A stretch of 64,000 nt of DNA from Piscinibacter defluvii (GTDB lineage: Bacteria > Pseudomonadota > Gammaproteobacteria > Burkholderiales > Burkholderiaceae_C), in assembly GCF_004011805.1 (NCBI RefSeq), contig NZ_RCHJ01000006.1, positions 248,001 to 312,000 of the forward strand, in the 5' to 3' direction. Of the stretch, positions 39,470 to 47,559 are shown piece by piece. The notes beneath the pieces are model-generated. The model was not told the DNA's origin and made no database searches. It saw nothing but the letters and a program-made list of their open reading frames with translations. Each line of letters starts with the position of its first letter. Positions within the stretch are counted from its first letter, which is position 1. A program made the translations under genes and the position numbers.

Positions 39470-40264
39470 ATGAGGACGCTGCTCGTCACCCTCGTCGCGC
39501 TGGCCGCCGGGCCGGCGCTGGCCCAGACCAAGTCCGCCGCCGACGGCATCGCCGAATACCGCGCGATGCTCGCCGACGGCAACCCGGCCGAGCTGTTCGA
39601 GGCCAAGGGCGAGGACCTGTGGAAGAAGAAGCGCGGCCCGAAGAACGCCTCGCTGGAGCAGTGCGACCTGGGCAAGGGCCCGGGCGTTGTGAAGGGCGCG
39701 TTCGTCGAGCTGCCGAGGTACTTCGCCGACACGCAGCGCGTGCAGGACCTGGAGTCGCGCCTGCTGACCTGCATGCAGACGCTGCAGGGCCTGGACCCGG
39801 CCGAGATCGCCAAGACCCCGTTCGGCCGCGGCGAGCAGGCGAACATGGAAGGCCTGGTGGCCTGGATCTCGGCCGAGTCGCGCGGCATGAAGATGAACCT
39901 GCCGCAGGGCCATGCCGCCGAACGCACCATGTACGAGGTCGGCAAGCGTGCCTTCTTCTTCCGCGGCGGGCCGCACGACTTCTCCTGCGCCTCGTGCCAC
40001 GGCGAGGACGGCAAGCGCATCCGCCTGCAGGACCTGCCCGACCTGACCAAGAACCCGGGCAATGGCATCGGCTTCGCCGCCTGGCCGGCCTACCGCGTCT
40101 CCAGCGGCGAGCTCTGGGGCATGCAGCGGCGGCTGAACGACTGCTTCCGCCAGCAGCGCTTCCCGTACCCGGGGTATGCCTCGGACGTGACGATTGCGCT
40201 GGGCGTCTACATGGGCGTCAACGCCAAGGGCGCGGAATCGATCGCGCCGTCGATCAAGCGCTGA
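39470..40264 (+). CDS. soxA: L-cysteine S-thiosulfotransferase subunit SoxA (monoheme)
   Basis: With SoxX it couples thiosulfate to the SoxY cysteine. The 264-residue protein has a signal peptide (LLVTLVALAAGPALAQ). There is one heme site, CASCH at 173-177; the N-terminal heme of diheme SoxA is missing and C65/C101 remain as a likely disulfide. Cys225, in NDCFRQQRFPYP, is probably the active-site cysteine and heme ligand, by comparison with known SoxA proteins. The gene is 16 bases before soxX. Confidence 0.94.
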   Translation: MRTLLVTLVALAAGPALAQTKSAADGIAEYRAMLADGNPAELFEAKGEDLWKKKRGPKNASLEQCDLGKGPGVVKGAFVELPRYFADTQRVQDLESRLLTCMQTLQGLDPAEIAKTPFGRGEQANMEGLVAWISAESRGMKMNLPQGHAAERTMYEVGKRAFFFRGGPHDFSCASCHGEDGKRIRLQDLPDLTKNPGNGIGFAAWPAYRVSSGELWGMQRRLNDCFRQQRFPYPGYASDVTIALGVYMGVNAKGAESIAPSIKR

Positions 40265-40280
40265 ACGGGAACCCGATCCG

Positions 40281-40910
40281 ATGCGAATCACCCTCCTCCT
40301 CGCCGTCACCCTCGTGGCCGGCTGCGCCACCGCTCCCTCGCCGCAGGAACTCGACCGGCTCGCGCTCACCACCATCCAGACCTCGTTCCGCGACCAGGGC
40401 ATCGCCAAGGTCGACCGCCTGAAGCAGGACCTCGGCCAGGCCGCCTGCTCCTCGCCCACGCCGCCCGCGGACGACGTGGCCAAGCGCATCGAGGCCGAGG
40501 CGCTCGCCTCGGTGAAATGGCCCGCCGGCGGCCAGTACCTGGGCGACTGGCGCGAGGGCGAGAAGCTGGCGCAGAACGGCCGCGGCATGACCTGGACCGA
40601 CACCAGCGCCGAGCCCGGCGCCAACGGCGGCAACTGCTACAACTGCCACCAGATCAGCAAGCAGGAGATCTCGTACGGCACCATCGGCCCGAGCCTCTAC
40701 AACTACGGCAAGATCCGTGGCGTGAAGGACCCGGCCGACCCCGCGACGGCCGCGATCGTGCAGTACACCTGGACCAAGCTCTGGAACAGCAAGGCCTACG
40801 CCGCCTGCTCCAACATGCCGCGCTTCGGCCATGCCGGCCTGCTCAACGAAACGCAGATCCGCCACCTGATGGCGCTGCTGCTGGATCCGAAGTCACCGGT
40901 CAACCAGTGA
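40281..40910 (+). CDS. soxX: Cytochrome c SoxX, apparent lipoprotein
   Basis: Second subunit of SoxAX. The 209-residue protein has one heme site, CYNCH (near residue 117), and a likely methionine ligand in CSNMPRFG (near 180). The N-terminus MRITLLLAVTLVAGC ends in a lipobox (LVAGC) rather than an ordinary signal cleavage site, so this SoxX would be lipid-anchored. The N-terminal 90 residues before the heme form an extra helical domain, as in the longer SoxX type. A terminator-like hairpin follows the stop. Confidence 0.93.
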   Translation: MRITLLLAVTLVAGCATAPSPQELDRLALTTIQTSFRDQGIAKVDRLKQDLGQAACSSPTPPADDVAKRIEAEALASVKWPAGGQYLGDWREGEKLAQNGRGMTWTDTSAEPGANGGNCYNCHQISKQEISYGTIGPSLYNYGKIRGVKDPADPATAAIVQYTWTKLWNSKAYAACSNMPRFGHAGLLNETQIRHLMALLLDPKSPVNQ

Positions 40911-40920
40911 GCCACCTCCG

Positions 40921-40940
40921 GCCCGCTTCGGCGGGCTTTT
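40921..40940 (+). terminator. Intrinsic terminator between soxX and soxB
   Basis: GCCCGC-TTCG-GCGGGC is a perfect six-pair stem with the stable TTCG loop, followed at once by TTTT. It starts 11 bases after the soxX stop and 28 bases before the soxB ATG, so soxB and the following genes would need read-through or their own promoter. Confidence 0.8.
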
Positions 40941-40967
40941 GCGGGCCCTGAACATCAGTCAATACTT

Positions 40968-42695
40968 ATGAGTCTGAGCAAACGCGAGTTCCTGCAGGTG
41001 CTGGCCAGCGCCTCGGTGGCGGGCCTCGCGCTGGCCCGCCACGCCGAGGCCGATGCGGCGCAGGCCGAGGCCGCGCTGTACGAGCTGCCGCGCTTCGGCA
41101 ACGTCTGCCTGCTGCACATGACCGACTGCCATGCGCAGCTGCTGCCGATCCGCTTCCGCGAGCCGAACGTCAACCTCGGCATCGGCGCGATGGCCGGCGA
41201 GCTGCCGCACCTGGTGGGCGAGGCGCTGCTGAAGAAGGCCGGCCTGCGGCCGGGCACGCCGCAGGCCCATGCCTACACCTACATCGACTTCGAGACCGCC
41301 TCGAAGCGCTACGGCAAGGTGGGCGGCTTCGCCGAGCTGGCCACCCTGGTCAAGCGCCTGAAGGCGAGCCGGCCGGGCGCGCTGCTGCTGGACGGCGGCG
41401 ACACCTGGCAGGGTTCGGCCACCTCGCTGTGGACCAACGCGCAGGACATGGTCGACGCCTGCAAGCTGCTCGGCGTGGACGTGATGACCGGGCACTGGGA
41501 GTTCACCTACGGCATGGAGCGGGTGAAGGAGATCGTCGAGAAGGACCTCAAGGGCCGCATCGATTTCGTCGCCCAGAACGTCAAGACCACCGACTTCGGC
41601 GACCCGGTCTTCGCGCCCTACGTGATCAAGGCGATCAACGGCGTCCAGGTCGCCATCGTCGGCCAGGCCTTCCCGTACACGCCGATCGCCAACCCGCGCT
41701 ACATGGTGGCCGACTGGAGCTTCGGCATCCAGGACGACAACCTGCAGAAGGTGGTGGACGAGGCGCGCGGCAAGGGCGCGCAGATCGTCGTGGTGCTGTC
41801 GCACAACGGCATGGACGTGGACCTGAAGATGGCCTCGCGCGTGCGCGGCGTCGACGCCATCCTCGGCGGCCACACGCACGACGGCATGCCCGTGCCGGTG
41901 CGGGTGAAGAACGCGGGCGGCTCGACGCTGGTCACCAACGCCGGCAGCAACGGCAAGTTCCTCGGCGTGCTCGACCTCGACGTGAAGGACGGCAAGCTGG
42001 CCGACCTGCGCTACACGCTGCTGCCGGTGTTCTCCAACCAGCTGCGGCCCGACCCGGAGATGGCCGCGCTGATCCAGCGTGTGCGCGCGCCCTACGAGGC
42101 GAAGCTGGCCGAGAAGCTGGCCGTCAGCGACGCGCTGCTGTACCGCCGCGGCAACTTCAACGGCAGCTGGGACCAGCTGATCTGCGACGCGCTGATCGAC
42201 GCGCAGCAGGCGCAGATCGCCTTCTCGCCCGGCTTCCGCTGGGGCACCAGCCTGCTGCCCGGCGAGGTGATCACGCGCGAGCTGCTGATGGACCAGCTGG
42301 CGACGACCTACTCCTACGCCACGGTGACGCCGATGACCGGCGAGACCATCAAGACGGTGCTGGAGGACGTGGCCGACAACCTGTTCAACCCCGACCCGTA
42401 CTACCAGCAAGGCGGCGACATGGTGCGTGTGGGCGGCCTCACGTACGCCATCGAGCCGGGCGCGAAGATGGGCTCGCGCATCCACGACATGCGCCTGGAC
42501 GGCAAGCCGATCGACGCGGGCAAGAGCTACAAGGTGGCCGGCTGGGCGCCGGTGGCCGAGGAGGCCAGGAGCGCCGGCAACAAGCCGGTGTGGGAGGTGG
42601 TCGAACCCTGGCTCAAGGCCAAGGGCAAGGTCGCGCCGCGGCCGCTGAACACGCCACGCCTGATCGGCGTGCAGGGCAATCCGGGCATCGCCTGA
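40968..42695 (+). CDS. soxB: Thiosulfohydrolase SoxB
   Basis: Periplasmic dimanganese enzyme that releases sulfate from SoxY-bound sulfonate. It has 575 residues and an N-terminal export segment (SKREFLQVLASASVAGLAL) that lacks a full twin-arginine pair. Metal ligands are visible: MTDCHAQL (Asp53 and His55), LLDGGDTWQGS (near 140), GHWEFTYG (near 175) and GGHTHDG (near 300). The C-terminal 5'-nucleotidase-type domain has FSPGFRWG. It starts the run soxB-dsrE-yeeE-cytochrome c4. Confidence 0.96.
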   Translation: MSLSKREFLQVLASASVAGLALARHAEADAAQAEAALYELPRFGNVCLLHMTDCHAQLLPIRFREPNVNLGIGAMAGELPHLVGEALLKKAGLRPGTPQAHAYTYIDFETASKRYGKVGGFAELATLVKRLKASRPGALLLDGGDTWQGSATSLWTNAQDMVDACKLLGVDVMTGHWEFTYGMERVKEIVEKDLKGRIDFVAQNVKTTDFGDPVFAPYVIKAINGVQVAIVGQAFPYTPIANPRYMVADWSFGIQDDNLQKVVDEARGKGAQIVVVLSHNGMDVDLKMASRVRGVDAILGGHTHDGMPVPVRVKNAGGSTLVTNAGSNGKFLGVLDLDVKDGKLADLRYTLLPVFSNQLRPDPEMAALIQRVRAPYEAKLAEKLAVSDALLYRRGNFNGSWDQLICDALIDAQQAQIAFSPGFRWGTSLLPGEVITRELLMDQLATTYSYATVTPMTGETIKTVLEDVADNLFNPDPYYQQGGDMVRVGGLTYAIEPGAKMGSRIHDMRLDGKPIDAGKSYKVAGWAPVAEEARSAGNKPVWEVVEPWLKAKGKVAPRPLNTPRLIGVQGNPGIA

Positions 42696-42712
42696 CACCG
42701 AAGGAGACGCGC

Positions 42713-43123
42713 ATGATCCGACGCACGCTGCTCGCCGCGCTGCTGGCCACGGCCACGCTCGGCGCCTGGGCACAGGACAGGGTCGTCTACCACATGGACG
42801 ACGCCGAGCAGCAGGCCCTCAAGGGCCTGCGCAACGTGAAGAACCACCTCGACACCGACCCCTCGGCGCAGATCCTCGTGGTGACGCATGCCAACGGCGT
42901 CGACTTCCTGATGGAAGGCGCGAAGGACCGCAACGGCAGCCCGTACGCCGGGCCGGTGGCGGCGCTCGTCGCGCGCGGCGTGAAGTTCGAGGTCTGCGAG
43001 ATCACGCTGAAGAACCGCGGCCTCAAGAAGGAGCAGTTCCTCCAGGAGGCGGAGTTCACGCCCTCGGGCGTGGTGCGCCTGAGCAAGCTTCAGCACCAGG
43101 GTTACGCCTACATCAAGCCCTGA
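42713..43123 (+). CDS. Periplasmic DsrE-family protein
   Basis: The 136-residue protein has a signal peptide (LLAALLATATLGAWAQ) and a DsrE/F-type fold (RVVYHMDDAEQQALKGLRNVKNHLD, ILVVTHANGVDFLMEG). One cysteine, in KFEVCEITLKNR, sits in the position expected for a sulfur-carrying residue. Exported DsrE proteins often accompany sox genes; a sulfur-trafficking role is inferred. AAGGAG precedes the ATG. It lies 17 bases after soxB and 7 before the transporter. Confidence 0.88.
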   Translation: MIRRTLLAALLATATLGAWAQDRVVYHMDDAEQQALKGLRNVKNHLDTDPSAQILVVTHANGVDFLMEGAKDRNGSPYAGPVAALVARGVKFEVCEITLKNRGLKKEQFLQEAEFTPSGVVRLSKLQHQGYAYIKP

Positions 43124-43130
43124 GGTCCGC

Positions 43131-44243
43131 ATGCTCGACGCCGCGCTCGACCGCTTCGGCCAGGCCCCGGTGCTGGCCGCCGGCGGGCTGGCCATCGGCA
43201 TGCTGTTCGGCTTCTTTGCGCAGCGTTCGCGCTTCTGCCTGCGCGCGGCGGTGATCGAGTTCGCGCGCGGGCTGCTCGGCGGCAAGCTGACGGTCTGGCT
43301 GTTCGCCTTCGCCACCGCGCTGGTGGCCACGCAGGGGCTGATCGCGCTCGGGTGGCTCGACGTCGGCAGCGCGCGGCAGCTGGCCGCGCGCGGCAGCCTG
43401 TCGGGCGCGGCCGTCGGCGGCGCGCTGTTCGGTATCGGCATGGTGCTGGCGCGCGGCTGTGCCAGCCGCCTGCTGGTGCTGGCCGCGCAGGGCAACCTGC
43501 GCGCAGTGCTGTCGGGCCTGGTGTTCGCCGTCAGCGCGCAGGCCGCCTGGCAGGGCGCGCTCGCCCCCTGGCGCGAGCACATCAGCACCTGGTGGACGGT
43601 CGAGGGCGGCAGCGCGCGCGACCTGACCGTGATCACCGGCCTGGGCCGCGGCGGCGCGCTGCTGTTCGGCGCCATCTGGCTGGTGGCGGCCATCGTCTGG
43701 GCACGCCGGCAGAAGGTGCCGGCCTGGGGCTGGGCCGGCGCCGTGATGGTCGGCCTGGCCGTCACCGCGGCCTGGTGGTTCACCGGCACGGTGGCCGCCA
43801 CCTCGATGGAGGCCGCCGCGGCGCCGATCCAGAGCCTGACCTTCACCGGCCCCTCGGCCGAGCTGCTGGTGCGCGTGCTGTTCGCCCCCGACCGGGCGCC
43901 CGGCTTCGACATGGGACTGGTACCCGGCGTGTTCCTCGGATCCTTCGTCGCCGCCGCGCTGTTCGGCGAGCTGAAGCTCGAAGGTTTCGAGGGCGGTGCC
44001 AGCATGCGGCGCTACCTGGTGGGCGCGGTGCTGATGGGCTTCGGCGGCATGACGGCCGGCGGCTGCGCCGTCGGCGCCGGGCTGTCCGGCGCGGCGGTGT
44101 TCACCGTCACCTCGTGGGTCGCCCTCGGCGCGATGTGGCTCGGCGCCGCGCTGACCGACCGTCTGATCGACCAGCGCGGCCTCGAGGCCGCGCGAGCGAA
44201 CCTGGGCGACCAGCCGGTGCCGGCCAGTCGCGCCTACCGTTGA
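43131..44243 (+). CDS. YeeE/YedE-type sulfur-compound transporter
   Basis: A 370-residue inner-membrane protein with about nine or ten hydrophobic segments. The signature cysteine-bearing motifs of YeeE/YedE proteins are present: SRFCLRAAVIEF near residue 38, LARGCASRLLVLAAQGNLR near 105-123, and GGCAVGAGLSGAAVF near 308. Studied relatives import thiosulfate. Placement between the periplasmic DsrE protein and cytochrome c4 suggests movement of thiosulfate or sulfide-level sulfur into the cytoplasm. Confidence 0.9.
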   Translation: MLDAALDRFGQAPVLAAGGLAIGMLFGFFAQRSRFCLRAAVIEFARGLLGGKLTVWLFAFATALVATQGLIALGWLDVGSARQLAARGSLSGAAVGGALFGIGMVLARGCASRLLVLAAQGNLRAVLSGLVFAVSAQAAWQGALAPWREHISTWWTVEGGSARDLTVITGLGRGGALLFGAIWLVAAIVWARRQKVPAWGWAGAVMVGLAVTAAWWFTGTVAATSMEAAAAPIQSLTFTGPSAELLVRVLFAPDRAPGFDMGLVPGVFLGSFVAAALFGELKLEGFEGGASMRRYLVGAVLMGFGGMTAGGCAVGAGLSGAAVFTVTSWVALGAMWLGAALTDRLIDQRGLEAARANLGDQPVPASRAYR

Positions 44244-44254
44244 GGAGTGTTGCC

Positions 44255-44857
44255 GTGTTCCTGCCGCTGCGCCCGCTCGCCGCCCTGGCCGCACTGCTGC
44301 TGGCCGCACCCGCACCGGCGGCCGACCTGACACGCGCCGTCGAGATCGTCGAAGGCAAGTGCTTCATCTGCCACGGCGCCGAGGGCGAAAGCTCGAGTCC
44401 GGTGTTTCCGCGCCTGGCCGGCCAGCATGCCAGCTACGTGGCGCGCCAGCTGGCCGACTACCAGAGCGGCCGGCGCAAGAACGACACGATGCAGTCCATG
44501 GTCAGCGACCTGAACGCGGAGGACTTCCGCCTGCTGGGCATGTACTTCGAGTCCAAGCCCACGCGCGCCCACCCGGTGGCCGACCCCGAGCTCGCGCAGG
44601 TGGGGCGCTTCGTCTACAACCGCGGCAACCCGTACTCCGGCGTGGCCGCCTGCGCCGACTGCCATGGCGCCGCCGGCCACGGCACCGACAAGCTGCCGCG
44701 CCTGGGCGGGCAGCATGCGCAGTACGTCGAGACGCAGCTGAAGAAGTTCTCGCAGCGCGAGCGCACCAACGACAACGCCGTGATGCACACCATCGCCTCC
44801 AAGCTCACGGAGCTGGAGCTGAAGGCGGTGGCGGCCTACGTCAGCGGGCTGCAGTGA
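44255..44857 (+). CDS. Diheme cytochrome c4-type protein
   Basis: A 200-residue exported protein with two c-type heme sites, CFICH (near residue 36) and CADCH (near 135), in two similar domains (FPRLAGQHASYVARQLADYQ and LPRLGGQHAQYVETQLKKFS). This tandem layout is typical of cytochrome c4. The start is GTG with GAGGAG seven bases upstream. It probably moves electrons from Sox proteins to the terminal oxidase. It ends 4 bases from the convergent flavoprotein gene. Confidence 0.92.
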   Translation: MFLPLRPLAALAALLLAAPAPAADLTRAVEIVEGKCFICHGAEGESSSPVFPRLAGQHASYVARQLADYQSGRRKNDTMQSMVSDLNAEDFRLLGMYFESKPTRAHPVADPELAQVGRFVYNRGNPYSGVAACADCHGAAGHGTDKLPRLGGQHAQYVETQLKKFSQRERTNDNAVMHTIASKLTELELKAVAAYVSGLQ

Positions 44858-44861
44858 TCGT

Positions 44862-46145
44862 TCAGAGCGCCAGCGAATCGGTCCAGATGTTCTCGGCCCA
44901 GGACAGCGCGTAGCGTGCCTCGACCTGGTTGGCCGCGACCGAGACGCCACCCGCGCCCTGCACCGGCAGCACCACCTTCTGCTCGGCGTTGTACTGGTGC
45001 ACCGAGGCGACGTGGATCACCTCGCGCGCGCTGACGAAGCTGTAGCAGGTGTTCATCACCACCGGGGTCTGGTTCACCGGCTCGCCCTTGAGCAGCTGGA
45101 TGATCGCCGCGGCCGCCACCTTGGCATGCTGGTTGGCCATGTGGCCCGACTTGGGCATGGTCGGCGCCGGGAAGATCGCGTCGCCGAGCACGTGCACGCC
45201 GGGCAGGGCGGTCGATTCCATCGTCAGCCAGTTCACCCCGGCCCAGCGGTTGTTGACGTTCACCAGCCCCGCCTTCACCGCGATGTCGGCGGCGCGCTGC
45301 GGCGGGATCGCGTTGATCACGTCGGCCCGGATGTCCTCGAACTCGAACTTGGCCACGCCGCCCGCGGCGTCGACCTCCTTCAGCTCGGCGTTCGGCCGGT
45401 ACTCCAGCAGGCCGGCGTAGCGGTCCTTGAAGGCCTTCTCGAACAGCGCCTTCTTCGACTGGATCTCCGGGTTCCCGTCCATCACCAGCAGCTTGGACTT
45501 CGGCTTGGCCTCCTTCAGGTACGAGGCCACCACGCAGGCCCGCTCGTAGGGCCCGGGCGGGCAGCGGTACGGCACCTTCGGGATCGCCAGCACGAACACG
45601 CCGCCGTCCTTCATGGCCTCGATCTGGCGGCGCAGCGCCACGGTCTGCGGGCCGGCCTTCCAGCTGTGCAGCACCTTCTCCTGCGCGGCCGGCGTGGCCA
45701 GGCCGCCGATGCCCTCGGCGATGAAGTCGATGCCGGGCGAGACCACCAGCCGGTCGTAGGCCAGCGCGCTGCCGTCGGCCAGGCGCACGCTCCTGGCGGC
45801 GGCGTCGATCGCCGTCACCTCGCCCTGCACCACCTTGACGCCGGCGGCCTTCAGGCCGTCGTAGCCGCGCGTGACGTCGGCGATCTGTTTGTAGCCGCCG
45901 AGCACCAGGTTGCTGATCGGGCAGGAGACGAAGCTCGGGTTGCGCTCGACCAGCGTGACGTCGACGTTGCCGCCCCACAGCTTCAGGTAACGCGCGGCGG
46001 TGGCGCCGCCGAAGCCGCCGCCGACGACGACGACGCGGCCGATCGACGGGCCGCCCGAGGTGGTGGCGCAGCCGGCCAGCGACACTGCGGCCAGCGAGGC
46101 GCCGGCACCGAGCAGGCGGCGGCGCGAGAACGATGCGTGGTTCAT
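44862..46145 (-). CDS. fccB: Sulfide dehydrogenase (flavocytochrome c) flavoprotein subunit
   Basis: Oxidises sulfide with FAD and passes electrons to the cytochrome subunit. The 427-residue protein starts with a Tat-like signal (SRRRLLGAGASLAAVSLAGC), then the FAD dinucleotide-binding motif VVVVGGGFGGATAA (residues 38-51). The two cysteines in SFVSCPISN and MNTCYSFVS are where the redox disulfide lies in this family. It follows the cytochrome gene by 11 bases with GGGAG before the ATG. SoxF is the equivalent name in Paracoccus-type clusters. Confidence 0.93.
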   Translation of the reverse strand: MNHASFSRRRLLGAGASLAAVSLAGCATTSGGPSIGRVVVVGGGFGGATAARYLKLWGGNVDVTLVERNPSFVSCPISNLVLGGYKQIADVTRGYDGLKAAGVKVVQGEVTAIDAAARSVRLADGSALAYDRLVVSPGIDFIAEGIGGLATPAAQEKVLHSWKAGPQTVALRRQIEAMKDGGVFVLAIPKVPYRCPPGPYERACVVASYLKEAKPKSKLLVMDGNPEIQSKKALFEKAFKDRYAGLLEYRPNAELKEVDAAGGVAKFEFEDIRADVINAIPPQRAADIAVKAGLVNVNNRWAGVNWLTMESTALPGVHVLGDAIFPAPTMPKSGHMANQHAKVAAAAIIQLLKGEPVNQTPVVMNTCYSFVSAREVIHVASVHQYNAEQKVVLPVQGAGGVSVAANQVEARYALSWAENIWTDSLAL

Positions 46146-46156
46146 GGTGGGCTCCC

Positions 46157-46468
46157 TCACTGCGCCGGCTTCTGGGCCGCGTAATAGGCCGCGATCAGCT
46201 TGAGCTGCTCGTCGGTGTAGCCCTTGGCGATCTGATGCATGATCGTCGCGGGCTGGGCGCCGCTCTTGAAGTCGGCGATCTGCGCCAGGATCTTCTCGGC
46301 CGCGACGCCGGCCAGCGGCTTCACGTCATTGCCGCGCGCGTTGCCGTTGGTGCCGTGGCAGTTGGCGCAGGTGGCGGCGAGGTTGCGCGCCAGGTTCGCG
46401 TCCTGGGCCGCGCTCCAGGGCGCGACGCACATGAGTGCGGCCGCGGCCGCGAGGGAACGAAGGGGCAT
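46157..46468 (-). CDS. fccA: Monoheme cytochrome c subunit of flavocytochrome c
   Basis: A 103-residue exported class I cytochrome c (signal RSLAAAAALMCVAPWSAAQ) with one heme site CANCH and a likely methionine ligand in ATIMHQIAKGY. It is encoded directly before fccB and most likely is its electron acceptor. The divergent intergenic region with the 20-bp palindrome lies upstream. The single-heme form corresponds to monoheme FccA-type subunits. Confidence 0.9.
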   Translation of the reverse strand: MPLRSLAAAAALMCVAPWSAAQDANLARNLAATCANCHGTNGNARGNDVKPLAGVAAEKILAQIADFKSGAQPATIMHQIAKGYTDEQLKLIAAYYAAQKPAQ

Positions 46469-46547
46469 GGGGGGTCTCCTCGTCTGGGTCCGGGCCGGAT
46501 TGTGGTTCAGGCGCGACCGCCGGCGTGTGCGGGTTGATGCGCTTGCG

Positions 46548-46594
46548 TTGGAAGCAAAGTCGGCCTTCAAATATCACTACATTCGAATGTAGTG
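46548..46594 (+). promoter_or_regulatory. Palindromic operator and promoter between fccA and the divergent cassette
   Basis: CACTACATTCGAATGTAGTG at 46575-46594 is a perfect 20-bp palindrome. Its core TACATTCGAAT recurs in the soxC promoter. A candidate promoter for the rightward gene, TTGGAA (46548-46553) and TATCAC (46572-46577) with an 18-base spacing, overlaps it, so a bound protein would block RNA polymerase. The palindrome ends only five bases before the ATG at 46600. An ArsR-family regulator encoded in the same cassette is the natural candidate. Confidence 0.75.
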
Positions 46595-46599
46595 TTCTT

Positions 46600-47559
46600 A
46601 TGCGAACCGATAGCAGCGTGCAAACCCTGGGGCGAGCGCTCGCGGCCGGGCTGCTGGCGGCGGCACTGTCCACCCGCGCCCACGCGCAGGAGCGGCCCGT
46701 GCCGGTGCCGGTGGCCGGCGGCGCGTGGATGGTGCAGGGCCAGTCGGCGCTGGGCTCGGCCGCCAACCGCAACTTCATCTCCAACGCCGGCGTGGTGGAG
46801 ACGAGCGACGGGCTGGTGGTGATCGACGCGCTCGGCTCGCCGACCCTGGCCGAGGAGCTGCTGGCCGCGCTGCGCACGCTCTCGCCCAAGCCGGTGACGC
46901 ACGTGATCGTGACCCACTACCACGCCGACCACATCTACGGCCTGCAGGCCTTCAAGGCCGCCGGTGCACAGGTGATCGCGCACCGCGCCGCCCTCGAGTA
47001 CCTGCACTCCGACACCGCGGCGCGGCGCCTGGTGGCCAGCCGCGACGAGCTGTTCCCCTGGGTCGACGAGACGACCCGCCTGGTCGAAGCCGACCGCTGG
47101 ATCGACGGTCCGACCCGGCTGACGCTGGGCGGCGTGGCGTTCGTGCTGCAGCCGGTCGGCCCGGCGCACACGCCGGAGGACCTGGTGGTGCACGTGCCGG
47201 CGCGGCGCGTGCTGTTCGCCGGCGACCTGGTGTTCCGCGGCCGGGTGCCCTTCGTCGGCCTGGCCGACAGCCGTCAGTGGATCGCCTCGCTCGAGACCCT
47301 GCTCGGCTTCGCGGTCGACGTGGTGGTGCCCGGCCACGGGCCGGCCTCGACCAGCGCGCGTGCCGACCTCGAACTGACACGCGACTACCTGATGCACCTG
47401 CGCCGCACGATGGGTGAGGCGGCGCGTAACATGGAGCCCTTCGAGGAGGCGTATGCGCGCACCGACTGGTCGCGCTTCGAGGGCCTGCCGCTCTTCAAGG
47501 CCGCGAACCGGATCAACGCGTACAACACCTACCTGCTGATGGAACAGGAGTCGAAGTGA
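46600..47559 (+). CDS. Exported metallo-beta-lactamase-fold hydrolase (SoxH-like)
   Basis: A 319-residue protein with a signal peptide (LGRALAAGLLAAALSTRAHAQ). The metal site is complete: THYHADH (near residue 105), GPAHTPEDL (near 188), LFAGDLVF (near 207) and PGHGP (near 245). Metallo-beta-lactamase proteins named SoxG/SoxH occur in sox clusters, with thiol-ester or persulfide-type substrates suggested; the substrate here is unknown. It has no clear ribosome-binding site and lies very close to the palindromic operator. Its TGA overlaps the ATG of the next gene. Confidence 0.9.
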   Translation: MRTDSSVQTLGRALAAGLLAAALSTRAHAQERPVPVPVAGGAWMVQGQSALGSAANRNFISNAGVVETSDGLVVIDALGSPTLAEELLAALRTLSPKPVTHVIVTHYHADHIYGLQAFKAAGAQVIAHRAALEYLHSDTAARRLVASRDELFPWVDETTRLVEADRWIDGPTRLTLGGVAFVLQPVGPAHTPEDLVVHVPARRVLFAGDLVFRGRVPFVGLADSRQWIASLETLLGFAVDVVVPGHGPASTSARADLELTRDYLMHLRRTMGEAARNMEPFEEAYARTDWSRFEGLPLFKAANRINAYNTYLLMEQESK

